This document shows, in pieces, positions 17,698-25,119 of a stretch of DNA of 64,000 bases (position 1 is the first letter of the stretch; each line of letters begins with the position of its first letter). Origin of the DNA: Cellulomonas telluris (GTDB lineage Bacteria > Actinomycetota > Actinomycetes > Actinomycetales > Cellulomonadaceae). The stretch lies in NCBI RefSeq assembly GCF_004886325.1, contig NZ_QXFN01000003.1, forward strand, positions 372,001-436,000, written 5' to 3'. The translations under genes and the position numbers were made by a program. The notes under the pieces were generated by a model, which was not told where the DNA came from, did not search any database, and was given only the letters and a program-made list of their open reading frames with translations.

Positions 17698-19569
17698 TCA
17701 GGCGTCGGCGGGCGTCGCCTCGGGTGCCGTGCCCGCGCCGTCGCCCGAGCCGCCACGGCCACGGCGACGACGGCGGCGTCGGGGCTGGCCGCCCTCGCCC
17801 GTGCCCTCGCTCGTCGCGGCGTCGGCGGTCGCCGGGGCGCTGCTCGTGGTCGCGTCCGCCGCGCCCTCGCCGGCACCGCCCTGACCGCCCCGGCGGCGGC
17901 GCCGGGAACGGCCCTCGCCCGCGCCCTCGCCGGACGACCGCTCGCCGGACGGCTGCTCGCCGGACGGCTGCTCGCCGGACGACTGCTCGCCGGCCGGCTG
18001 CTCGTCGGACCGCCGCTCGCCGGCCGGACGCTCGCCGCGCCCGCGGCCCTCGCCGCGCTCGCGCCCCTGGCCCCGACCACGGCCGTCGCCGCCGTCGCGC
18101 GCCGGGCGGGCGCCGCCGCCGCGCTTGCCGGTCTCGCCGACGTCCTCGAGCGTCTCCGCCTGCAGGCCGGCACGCGTGCGCTGGTCGCGCGGCAGGCGGC
18201 CCGTGACGCCCTCGGGGATGTCGAGGTCGGTGTGGATGTGGTCGGACGACGAGTACGTCTCGACCGGCTCGGGGATGCCCAGGCCGAGCGCCTTGTCGAT
18301 GAGGCCCCAGCGCGGCAGGTCGTCCCAGTCGACGAACGTCACCGCGGTGCCCTTGTTGCCCGCGCGGCCCGTGCGGCCGGTGCGGTGCAGGTAGGTCTTC
18401 TCGTCCTCGGGGCACTGGTAGTTCACGACGTGCGTGACGTCCTCGACGTCGATGCCGCGCGCCGCGACGTCGGTGGCGACGAGGACGTCGACCTTGCCGT
18501 TGCGGAACGCCCGCAGCGCCTGCTCGCGAGCGCCCTGGCCCAGGTCGCCGTGCAGCGCGCCGGCCGCGAAGCCGCGCTCGACGAGCTCGTCGGCCACCTT
18601 GGCGGCGGTGCGCTTGGTGCGGGCGAACACGATCGTGAGGCCGCGGTCGCGCGCCTGCAGGATGCGGGCGAGCAGCTCGACCTTGTCGAGCGCGTGCGCG
18701 CGGTACGCGACCTGCTTGATGTTCTTGACCGTCTGGCGGCCGTCGTCGTCGGGGTCCTGCGCGCGGATGTGCGTCGGCTGCGACATGTACCGGCGGGCCA
18801 TCGCGACGACCGCGCCCGGCATCGTGGCCGAGAACAGCATCGTGTGGCGCGTCGGCGGGGTCGCCGCGAGCAGCTTCTCGACGTCGGGCAGGAAGCCCAG
18901 GTCGAGCATCTCGTCGGCCTCGTCGAGCACGACCTCCGAGACGTGCTTGAGGCGCAGGTGCCGCTGGTTGAGCAGGTCGATCATGCGGCCCGGCGTGCCG
19001 ACGACGACGTCCGCGCCGCGCTGCAGCGCCTCGATCTGCGGCTCGTACGCGCGCCCGCCGTAGACCTGCACGATGCGGACCTTGCGCCGGGTCGAGGCCA
19101 TCGCGAGGTCGCCGGCCACCTGGACGGCCAGCTCGCGCGTCGGCACCACGACGAGCGCCTGCGGCTCGCCGGGCGCGGCGAGGCGGTCGTAGCCCTCCTC
19201 GCCGGGGGCGACGACGCGGTGCAGCAGCGGGACGCCGAAGCCGAGCGTCTTGCCCGTGCCCGTCTTGGCCTGGCCGATGATGTCGTGGCCCGACATCGCG
19301 ACCGGCAGCGTCATCGCCTGGATCGGGAACGGCTGGCTGATCCCGGCGGAGGCGAGCGCCTGCACGATCTCGGGGCGGATGCCGAAGTCGGCGAAGGAGG
19401 CGTCCACGGCCTGCACGGAGGCGGCGCGGCGGGTGCCGGTGGGTACGGCGGTGGGGACGGCGTCGGCGACGGTGCGGTGCTCGTCGGTCGTCTCGTCCGC
19501 GGTGTGGTCGGGGGTGGCGGCCGGGACCTGCTCGGCCGCGTCGTCGTTCACGGTGGTGTCGGTGCTCAC
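17698..19569 (-). CDS. DEAD-box ATP-dependent RNA helicase (RhlE-like)
   Basis: The 623-residue protein has all DEAD-box motifs: the Q motif region FADFGIRPEIVQAL...FPIQ, motif I AKTGTGKT, Ia PTRELAVQV, II VLDEADEM, III FSATMP, and in the second RecA domain TDVAARGIDV and HRTGRTGRAG. The C-terminal 180 residues are a disordered, Arg/Gly/Glu-rich RNA-binding-type tail that includes five-residue repeats (EQPSG). Such helicases act in ribosome assembly and RNA turnover, often in the cold. GTG 19569 was chosen as the first start with a purine-rich site (GAAGAG). A long leader of roughly 240 nt precedes it. The gene is divergent from the MiaE-like gene. Confidence 0.95.
   Translation of the reverse strand: MSTDTTVNDDAAEQVPAATPDHTADETTDEHRTVADAVPTAVPTGTRRAASVQAVDASFADFGIRPEIVQALASAGISQPFPIQAMTLPVAMSGHDIIGQAKTGTGKTLGFGVPLLHRVVAPGEEGYDRLAAPGEPQALVVVPTRELAVQVAGDLAMASTRRKVRIVQVYGGRAYEPQIEALQRGADVVVGTPGRMIDLLNQRHLRLKHVSEVVLDEADEMLDLGFLPDVEKLLAATPPTRHTMLFSATMPGAVVAMARRYMSQPTHIRAQDPDDDGRQTVKNIKQVAYRAHALDKVELLARILQARDRGLTIVFARTKRTAAKVADELVERGFAAGALHGDLGQGAREQALRAFRNGKVDVLVATDVAARGIDVEDVTHVVNYQCPEDEKTYLHRTGRTGRAGNKGTAVTFVDWDDLPRWGLIDKALGLGIPEPVETYSSSDHIHTDLDIPEGVTGRLPRDQRTRAGLQAETLEDVGETGKRGGGARPARDGGDGRGRGQGRERGEGRGRGERPAGERRSDEQPAGEQSSGEQPSGEQPSGERSSGEGAGEGRSRRRRRGGQGGAGEGAADATTSSAPATADAATSEGTGEGGQPRRRRRRRGRGGSGDGAGTAPEATPADA
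17941..18000 (-). repeat. 15-bp tandem repeat in the helicase tail
   Basis: Four consecutive 15-bp units (ctcgccggacggctg and variants) encode repeated Gly-Glu-Gln-Pro-Ser on the minus strand. Confidence 0.85.
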
Positions 19570-19820
19570 GCGGGACTCTTCACTGGGCGGGCGGGGCGGC
19601 TCACGCACCGGGCGGGGCCGGCCGGGCGCGGGGCGTCACGGCGGCCCGGCGGCGGGCGGAACGGCGCCACGCGGGTTGGCCGGCAGCCGATCGTGGAGGT
19701 CTCCTCGCGAGCGCGGGCCGCGGCAGAGCCGCTGCGGCCGCGTCGTGCGAGGTGGTCCGCGAGGACCGGGGGAACAGGACGACCGGGCAACCGATGTACG
19801 GGTTGTACCCGGCCACTCTA
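19570..19820 (-). promoter_or_regulatory. Promoter and long 5' leader of the DEAD-box helicase
   Basis: A -10 box TAGAGT lies at 19820..19815 on the minus strand (weak -35), predicting a start near 19808 and an untranslated leader of about 240 nt. The leader can form hairpins, for example ccacg at 19667-19671 with cgtgg at 19692-19696 enclosing a GC-rich inner stem. No translated short ORF fits the predicted start. Length and structure suggest post-transcriptional control, as known for cold-induced helicase mRNAs in other bacteria; this is inference. Confidence 0.45.
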
Positions 19821-19865
19821 CAGGTCGGGTCCTCGGCCGCCCGGGTGGGCGCCCGGGCACGGCGT

Positions 19866-19871
19866 TAGGAT
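19866..19871 (+). promoter_or_regulatory. -10 box of the MiaE-like gene (leaderless)
   Basis: TAGGAT, 6 nt before the ATG at 19878; no Shine-Dalgarno sequence is present. Confidence 0.55.
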
Positions 19872-19877
19872 CCGCGG

Positions 19878-20636
19878 ATGACCTCCGACGCCGGCAACGC
19901 CGCCCCTGTGCCGTCCGACGCCCCGGCGCCCGCGCGCTCGTCGAACCGCGCCCCCGGCAAGGGCGCCGACGGCCCCGGTGAGGCGGCGCCCGAGACGGCG
20001 GACGCCGTCGAGGTCCTCGGCCTCGTCGCCGCCCTGGAGCACCAGGCGTTCGCGCGGCTCGCGGCGGACAGCGCCGAGGCCCCCGACCTCGAGCAGTCGC
20101 TCGCGCTCAGCCGGTTCGCCGCGCGCTGCGGCGAGCGGCGCGACCGTGTGCTCGCCCGCATCACCGAGCTCGGCGGCGACCCGGTGGCGGCGCTGGGCCG
20201 GTTCGACCGCGTGCTCGAGGACTTCGACACGCGCACGCCGCCGAGCTCGTGGTCCGAGCGGCTGCTCAAGGCCTACGTCGGCTACGGCGTCGCCGACGAC
20301 TTCTGCCGCCTCGTCGCCCGCGGGCTCGACCCCCGCTCGCGCGAGCTGGTCGCGGAGGTCCTCGGCGACGCCTCGCACGCCGAGCTGGCCGTGCGCGAGC
20401 TCGACGCCGCGTGCGCGCAGGACACGGTGCTCTCGGCACGGCTCGCGCTGTGGGGGCGCCGCCTCGTCGGCGAGGCGCTCGGCGTCGTGCAGCGGCTCGT
20501 GCAGCGGCCCGGGGTCGCCCGGGTGCTCGACCGCGCCGAGGTGGCGGCACCCGAGCAGGAGACGCCGGCGACCGTGTTCAACGAGCTCACCGCCGAGCAC
20601 ACCCGGCGCATGTCCCGGCTGCACCTGACCGCCTGA
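19878..20636 (+). CDS. Ferritin-like fold protein (MiaE-like)
   Basis: The 252-residue protein has a low-complexity Ala/Pro N-terminus (about 1-45) and an alpha-helical ferritin-like core. Candidate di-iron ligands occur as EHQAF, HAELAVREL and NELTAEHTRRMSRL, the E/ExxH spacing of MiaE-type tRNA hydroxylases, although the pattern is looser than in true MiaE. Its role in actinobacteria is not established. A -10 box TAGGAT 6 nt upstream of the ATG suggests a leaderless mRNA. In mycobacteria the homologous gene sits in the same company (helicase, DUF3107, TetR) as I recall, so the association is old. Confidence 0.8.
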   Translation: MTSDAGNAAPVPSDAPAPARSSNRAPGKGADGPGEAAPETADAVEVLGLVAALEHQAFARLAADSAEAPDLEQSLALSRFAARCGERRDRVLARITELGGDPVAALGRFDRVLEDFDTRTPPSSWSERLLKAYVGYGVADDFCRLVARGLDPRSRELVAEVLGDASHAELAVRELDAACAQDTVLSARLALWGRRLVGEALGVVQRLVQRPGVARVLDRAEVAAPEQETPATVFNELTAEHTRRMSRLHLTA

Positions 20637-20677
20637 GCGGCGCCGGCGAGCGCGGCCGGACGCCCCGCCGCGGACGT

Positions 20678-20715
20678 GACGACGCCCCGGCGGACAGGTC
20701 CGCCGGGGCGTCGTC
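20678..20715. terminator. Bidirectional hairpin terminator
   Basis: Perfect 17-bp stem (20678-20694 with 20699-20715) and a cagg loop, between the convergent MiaE-like and DUF3107 genes. Confidence 0.75.
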
Positions 20716-20724
20716 GCGTCGTGG

Positions 20725-20952
20725 TCAGAGCGTGCCGAAGCCGACGCGCCCCTTCGTCTCGACGCCGATCTCGACGTAGCCGACCGCGGCGGACGGCACG
20801 ATCACGCGCCGGCCGCGGGTGTCGGTCAGCTCGAGCGTCGTCGACGTGCCGGTCAGCGCGTCCTTCACCAGGGCCGCGATCTCGTCGGCGCCCCTGTCCG
20901 ACTCGAGCGTGATCTCGCGCGGCAGGTTCTGCACGCCGATCGTGATCTCCAC
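20725..20952 (-). CDS. DUF3107 family small protein
   Basis: A 75-residue actinobacterial protein, beginning VEITIGVQNLPREITLES and containing LVKDALTGTSTTLELTDTRG and VIVPSAAVGYVEIG. It corresponds to the family of mycobacterial Rv3208A (TB9.4). Function is unknown; the fold is predicted to be small alpha/beta. GTG at 20952 is preceded by GGAGGAG at 5 nt, one of the best ribosome sites here. It follows the TetR gene by 59 nt on the same strand and converges on the MiaE-like gene. Confidence 0.92.
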   Translation of the reverse strand: MEITIGVQNLPREITLESDRGADEIAALVKDALTGTSTTLELTDTRGRRVIVPSAAVGYVEIGVETKGRVGFGTL

Positions 20953-21011
20953 GGGTACTCCTCCGAACGCCGGGGCCCCGTCGCAGGTGGACGGGAGGGT
21001 CGCGCTCGATC

Positions 21012-21722
21012 CTAGGCGTCCTCGTAGACGAAGTCCGGCCGGACGAGCCCGGCGACCCCGCGCCACGCGAGGTCCGAGACCAGGTCGACGACGCGCTCCG
21101 TGCCGTCCTCGGGGCGGTGGCGCAGCCAGTAGGTCGCCGCCCCCTGCGCGGTCGCCACGAGCGCCGCGGCGAGGACGTCGGCGTCGGCGCGCTCGCGGCC
21201 GGTCACGTCCACGAGCACCTCGGCGATGCGGCGCGTCGTCTCCGCCGTGGCGTGCTGGACGCGGCCGCGCACCTGCGCGTCGTGCGTCACGTCCGACTCG
21301 AACAGCAGCGTCGAGGACTCGCCGGCCAGCTGCACGAACGCCAGGTAGGCCTGCACGATGGCGGCCACGACCGCGCGGCCGGCGCCGCGCTCGACCGGGC
21401 CGGCCTCGAGGGGCGCGACCGCGCGTTCCACCGCGGCGAGCAGGTCGGCGCCCTGGGCGTCGACGACGGCCAGGTACAGGTCCAGCTTCGAGGGGAAGTG
21501 CCGGTACAGGACCGGCTTGCTGACCTCGGCACGGTCCGCGATGTCGTCCATCGAGACGTGGTGGAAGCCCTCGGAGGCGAACAGGTCGCGTGCCACCTCG
21601 AGCAGCTGACCGCGCCGGTCCGCCCGGGACATGCGCGTGCCGCGCACCGCGCGAGGACGCGCCGTGCCGGGGGAGTCGGGCGCGGGGTCCGCGCCGACCG
21701 GCAGGTCCGGGGGCTCGGTCAT
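21012..21722 (-). CDS. TetR family transcriptional regulator
   Basis: The 236-residue protein has a Pro-rich N-terminal extension (about 1-30), then the TetR helix-turn-helix: RGQLLEVARDLFASEGFHHVSMDDIADRAEVSKPVLYRHFPSKLDLYLAVV (split here across helices, about 37-87). The C-terminal ligand or dimerisation domain (about 90-230) ends with AWRGVAGLVRPDFVYEDA. It faces adnA divergently and precedes DUF3107. The ATG at 21722 has TACGAT 7 nt upstream, so the mRNA is probably leaderless. Close pairs of GTAC elements between 21732 and 21746 overlap this promoter and could be an autoregulatory operator. The ligand is unknown. Confidence 0.9.
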   Translation of the reverse strand: MTEPPDLPVGADPAPDSPGTARPRAVRGTRMSRADRRGQLLEVARDLFASEGFHHVSMDDIADRAEVSKPVLYRHFPSKLDLYLAVVDAQGADLLAAVERAVAPLEAGPVERGAGRAVVAAIVQAYLAFVQLAGESSTLLFESDVTHDAQVRGRVQHATAETTRRIAEVLVDVTGRERADADVLAAALVATAQGAATYWLRHRPEDGTERVVDLVSDLAWRGVAGLVRPDFVYEDA

Positions 21723-21729
21723 GGCGGCG

Positions 21730-21735
21730 ATCGTA
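21730..21735 (-). promoter_or_regulatory. -10 box of the TetR gene, overlapping a possible operator
   Basis: TACGAT on the minus strand 7 nt before the ATG; the surrounding GTACTGACGCGTAC is a candidate operator with two GTAC palindromes. Confidence 0.4.
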
Positions 21736-21858
21736 CTGACGCGTACCGACACGTTCCGGGCCGTCCACCATGCGCGACCCGTGGTCCCGCCGGGGTGTCG
21801 GCCGGCGCGACGGGGAGCCGCACGGGAGGTGTCGGTGGGCCGTGGTGGGATCGTCGCC

Positions 21859-24800
21859 GTGACGACAGCAGCGACCACGCGCCTCCTGCCGCCGCCCACC
21901 GTGCGCGCGCGGGCCGCCGGTGACGTCGTGCCGGACCTCGACCCGGTCCAGCGGGACGTGGTCGAGCGCGTCGCGGCGGGTCGCGACGCCGTCCTGCTCG
22001 TCACCGGCGCCCCCGGGACGGGCCGGACGACGGTCGCGCTCGAGGCCGCCGCCGCGGCGGTCGAGGCGGGGCTCGCGCCCGACGACGTCCTCGTCCTGGC
22101 GGCGTCGCGCCGCAGCGCGGGCGAGCTGCGCGACCGGCTCGCGGTCCGCCTCGGCCGGACGGCGGGGCGCCCGCTCGTCCAGACGCCCGCGGCCGTCGCC
22201 TTCGCGGTGCTGCGGGCGCGCGCCGGTGCGCTGGGCGAGCCGCCGCCCGTCCTCGTCTCCGGCCCGGAGCAGGACCTCGCGCTCGCGGAGCTGCTGGCCG
22301 GGCACGCGTCCGGCGAGGTGCCCGGGCCGGACTGGCCGGCGGGGGTCCCGGCGGAGGCCCGCACGGCGCGGGCCTTCCGCGACGAGCTGCGCGACCTGCT
22401 GATGCGCGCCGCCGAGCGGGGCCTGGCACCGGCGGACCTCGCGGCCCTCGGCCGCCGGCACGGTCGGCCCGCCTGGACCGCCGCGGCCGCCGTCTACGCG
22501 GAGTACCTCGACGTGATGGCGCTCGCGGCGGCCACGCCCGACGCGGGCGAGCGGCTCGACCCCGCCGTGGTCGTGGACGCCGCCGTCGCGGCGCTGCGCG
22601 GCTGGGACGACGAGGTCCCCGGCGTGCCGTGCCCGCAGCGGTCGCTCGTCGTCGTCGACGACCACCAGGAGAGCACCGCGGCGACCGCGCGCCTGCTGCG
22701 GGCCTTCGCCGACCGCGGTGCACGGCTGCTGCTGCTCGGCGACCCGGACGTCGCGGTCCAGACCTTCCGCGGTGCCGACCCCTCGCTCGTCGCGCGCGCG
22801 GCGGTCGCCGGCACCGGCACCGGTGAGCTCGGCGCGGCGCACGTCGTGCTGCCCACCGTGTGGCGGCAGACGCCGGCGCTGCGGGAGGTGACGTCGCGGG
22901 TCGTCGAGCGGATCGGGGCGGTCGGCACGGTCGCGCACCGGCGCGCGACGACGCCCGCGGGGGTCGACGACGGCCCCGCGCCCCGGGTCGCGGTGCTGCC
23001 CAGCGGGGCGCAGGAGGCCGCGTTCGTCGCGCACGAGCTGCGGACCGCGCACCTGCGCCGCGGGGTGCCGTGGGACGAGATGGCCGTGGTCGCCCGGTCG
23101 GGCGCGCGCGTGACCGTGCTGCGGCGGGCCCTCGCGCAGGCCGGCGTGCCCGTGCGGGTGGTGGGCTCGGACGTCCCGCTGCGCGACGAGCCCGCGGTGC
23201 GTCCCCTGCTCGACGCGGTGCGGGTCGCGGTCGGCGAGCCCCTCGAGGTGGACACCGCGGCGCGGCTGGCGTGCTCCCCGCTGGGCGGCCTCGACACGGT
23301 CGGCCTGCGCCGGGTCCGCCGTGCGCTGCGCGCGGAGGAGCTCGCGGGTGGCGGCGGCCGCTCGAGCGACGCGCTCCTCGTCGAGGTGCTCGAGGCCCCG
23401 GGCCGCGCGGCGACGCTGCCGCCGCACGTGGCGCGCCCCGTCGAGCGCCTGGCGGCCGTGCTGCAGGCCGGGCGGGACGCGGCCGCGGCGCCGGGCAGCG
23501 ACGTCGAGTCGGTCCTCTGGGCCGTGTGGGACCGCGCGGGTCTCGCGGAGCCGTGGCGGCGCGTGGCGCTCGCGGGCGGGGCCGCGGGCGAGCGCGCGGA
23601 CCGGGACCTCGACGCCGTGCTCGCGCTGTTCAAGGCCGCCGAGACGTTCGTCGACCGCAACCCGCAGGCCGCCCCGGCGACGTTCGTCGACTGGGTCCTC
23701 GCCCAGGACCTGCCGGCGGACTCGCTGGCCCCCAGCTCGCGTGCCGCGGGCGTCAGCGTGCTGACCCCGGCGGGCGCCGCGGGTCGCGCCTGGGACCTCG
23801 TCGCGGTGGTCGGGGTGCAGGACGGTGCGTGGCCGGACCTGCGGCTGCGCGACTCCCTGCTCGGCGCGCAGGCGCTCGTCGACGTCGTGGCCGGGCGCAG
23901 CGCGGCGCAGCCCGCGGGCGGCTCCGGCGCCGCGGCCGACGGCGCCGGCGCGCGGGCCGCCGTGCTGGCCGACGAGCTGCGCGCCTTCGCGCTGGCCTGC
24001 TCGCGCGCCCGCACACGCCTGCTCGTCACGGCCGTCGACGACCAGGACACGACGCCCTCGCCGTTCCTCGACCTCGTGGACCCGGCACCGGGCGACGGCC
24101 CGGACCCGCGGCGCACGTCCGCCCCCGCGCCGCTCGACCTGCGCGGCCTCGTCGCACGCCTGCGCGCCACGCTCGAGCGCACCGCGCGCGACACGGGCGT
24201 GCCCGACGCCGCGGCCGCCCGGACGCTCGCACGCCTCGCCCGCGCGGGCGTGCCCGGGGCGCACCCGGACGTGTGGTTCGGCCTCGCGGCGCCGTCGAGC
24301 ACGGCACCGCTGTGGAGCCCGGAGGAGCGCGTACCCGTCTCGCCCTCCCGGCTGGAGACGGCGCAGCGGTGCACCCTGAGGTGGGCGCTCGAGTCGGCGG
24401 GCGGCACGCCCGCGTCCTCGGCGCTGCAGTCCCTCGGGACGCTCGTGCACGCCATCGCGCAGGAGCACCCCACCGCGGACCGCGAGACCCTCGCGGCGGA
24501 GCTGGACCGGCGCTGGCCCGAGCTCGGCCTGGGCGAGGGGTGGCCGGCCGTCGCCGCGCGCCGCCGCGCCGACGCCATGGTCGACCGGCTCGCGGCCTAC
24601 CTGCGCTCGGCGGGCGAGCCCCTGCTCGTCGAGGCGCCGTTCACGCTCGAGACCGACCGTGCCGTCGTGCGCGGCTCCGTCGACCGGGTCGAGCTCGTCG
24701 GGCGCGCCGCGGGGGGCGAGGGAGAGGACGACGGGAACCAGGTCCCGGCCGTCCGCGTGGTCGACCTCAAGACCGGCTCGCGCGTGCCCACGACCACGCA

Positions 24801-25119
24801 GGCCGCGGAGCACCCGCAGCTCGGTGCCTACCAGCTCGCCGTGGACGCGGGTGCGGTGCCCGGGCTGCCCGACGGGACGGTCAGCACCGGCGCCCACCTG
24901 GTCTACCTCGCGCAGGGGTCCGGCAAGCCGACGGAGCGGCGGCAGTCGGCCCTCGGGCCCGAGACCGACGGCCCGAGCTGGGCACGCGCGCTCGTCGACG
25001 AGGTGGCCGCACGCATGGCCGCGTCGGCGTTCGAGGCCCGGGGCAACGAGCTGTGCGACCGGTGCCCCGTCCGGCGGGCGTGCCCGCTGCGCGCCGAGGG
25101 CGCGCAGGTGGTCGCGTGA
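21859..25119 (+). CDS. adnA: AdnA subunit of the AdnAB helicase-nuclease, with degenerate motor motifs
   Basis: AdnAB resects double-strand breaks in actinobacteria; each subunit has a UvrD-like motor and a RecB-like nuclease. This 1086-residue subunit has a Walker A read as GAPGTGRTT (residues 50-58) with Arg56 where lysine is expected, and a motif II DDHQE (267-271) in place of DExQD, so its ATPase may be weak or dead. The C-terminal nuclease looks intact: VDRVELVG with VRVVDLKTG (Asp and D-x-K), and a 4Fe-4S set made of Cys in ETAQRCTLRW plus CDRCPVRRAC near the end. GTG 21859 has TGGGAT 7 nt upstream; earlier in-frame starts exist. It overlaps adnB (GTGA). Confidence 0.9.
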   Translation: MTTAATTRLLPPPTVRARAAGDVVPDLDPVQRDVVERVAAGRDAVLLVTGAPGTGRTTVALEAAAAAVEAGLAPDDVLVLAASRRSAGELRDRLAVRLGRTAGRPLVQTPAAVAFAVLRARAGALGEPPPVLVSGPEQDLALAELLAGHASGEVPGPDWPAGVPAEARTARAFRDELRDLLMRAAERGLAPADLAALGRRHGRPAWTAAAAVYAEYLDVMALAAATPDAGERLDPAVVVDAAVAALRGWDDEVPGVPCPQRSLVVVDDHQESTAATARLLRAFADRGARLLLLGDPDVAVQTFRGADPSLVARAAVAGTGTGELGAAHVVLPTVWRQTPALREVTSRVVERIGAVGTVAHRRATTPAGVDDGPAPRVAVLPSGAQEAAFVAHELRTAHLRRGVPWDEMAVVARSGARVTVLRRALAQAGVPVRVVGSDVPLRDEPAVRPLLDAVRVAVGEPLEVDTAARLACSPLGGLDTVGLRRVRRALRAEELAGGGGRSSDALLVEVLEAPGRAATLPPHVARPVERLAAVLQAGRDAAAAPGSDVESVLWAVWDRAGLAEPWRRVALAGGAAGERADRDLDAVLALFKAAETFVDRNPQAAPATFVDWVLAQDLPADSLAPSSRAAGVSVLTPAGAAGRAWDLVAVVGVQDGAWPDLRLRDSLLGAQALVDVVAGRSAAQPAGGSGAAADGAGARAAVLADELRAFALACSRARTRLLVTAVDDQDTTPSPFLDLVDPAPGDGPDPRRTSAPAPLDLRGLVARLRATLERTARDTGVPDAAAARTLARLARAGVPGAHPDVWFGLAAPSSTAPLWSPEERVPVSPSRLETAQRCTLRWALESAGGTPASSALQSLGTLVHAIAQEHPTADRETLAAELDRRWPELGLGEGWPAVAARRRADAMVDRLAAYLRSAGEPLLVEAPFTLETDRAVVRGSVDRVELVGRAAGGEGEDDGNQVPAVRVVDLKTGSRVPTTTQAAEHPQLGAYQLAVDAGAVPGLPDGTVSTGAHLVYLAQGSGKPTERRQSALGPETDGPSWARALVDEVAARMAASAFEARGNELCDRCPVRRACPLRAEGAQVVA

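Noticed and set aside
19601-19816. Possible 71-codon leader peptide upstream of the DEAD-box helicase (starting near 19816)
   Set aside because: Its start overlaps the -10 box, so it would not be on the transcript from that promoter, and there is no ribosome site.
22860-25115. Upstream extension of the adnB frame within adnA
   Set aside because: The extension overlaps adnA in another frame and has no domain; the GTG at 25116 with GTGA overlap is the real start.
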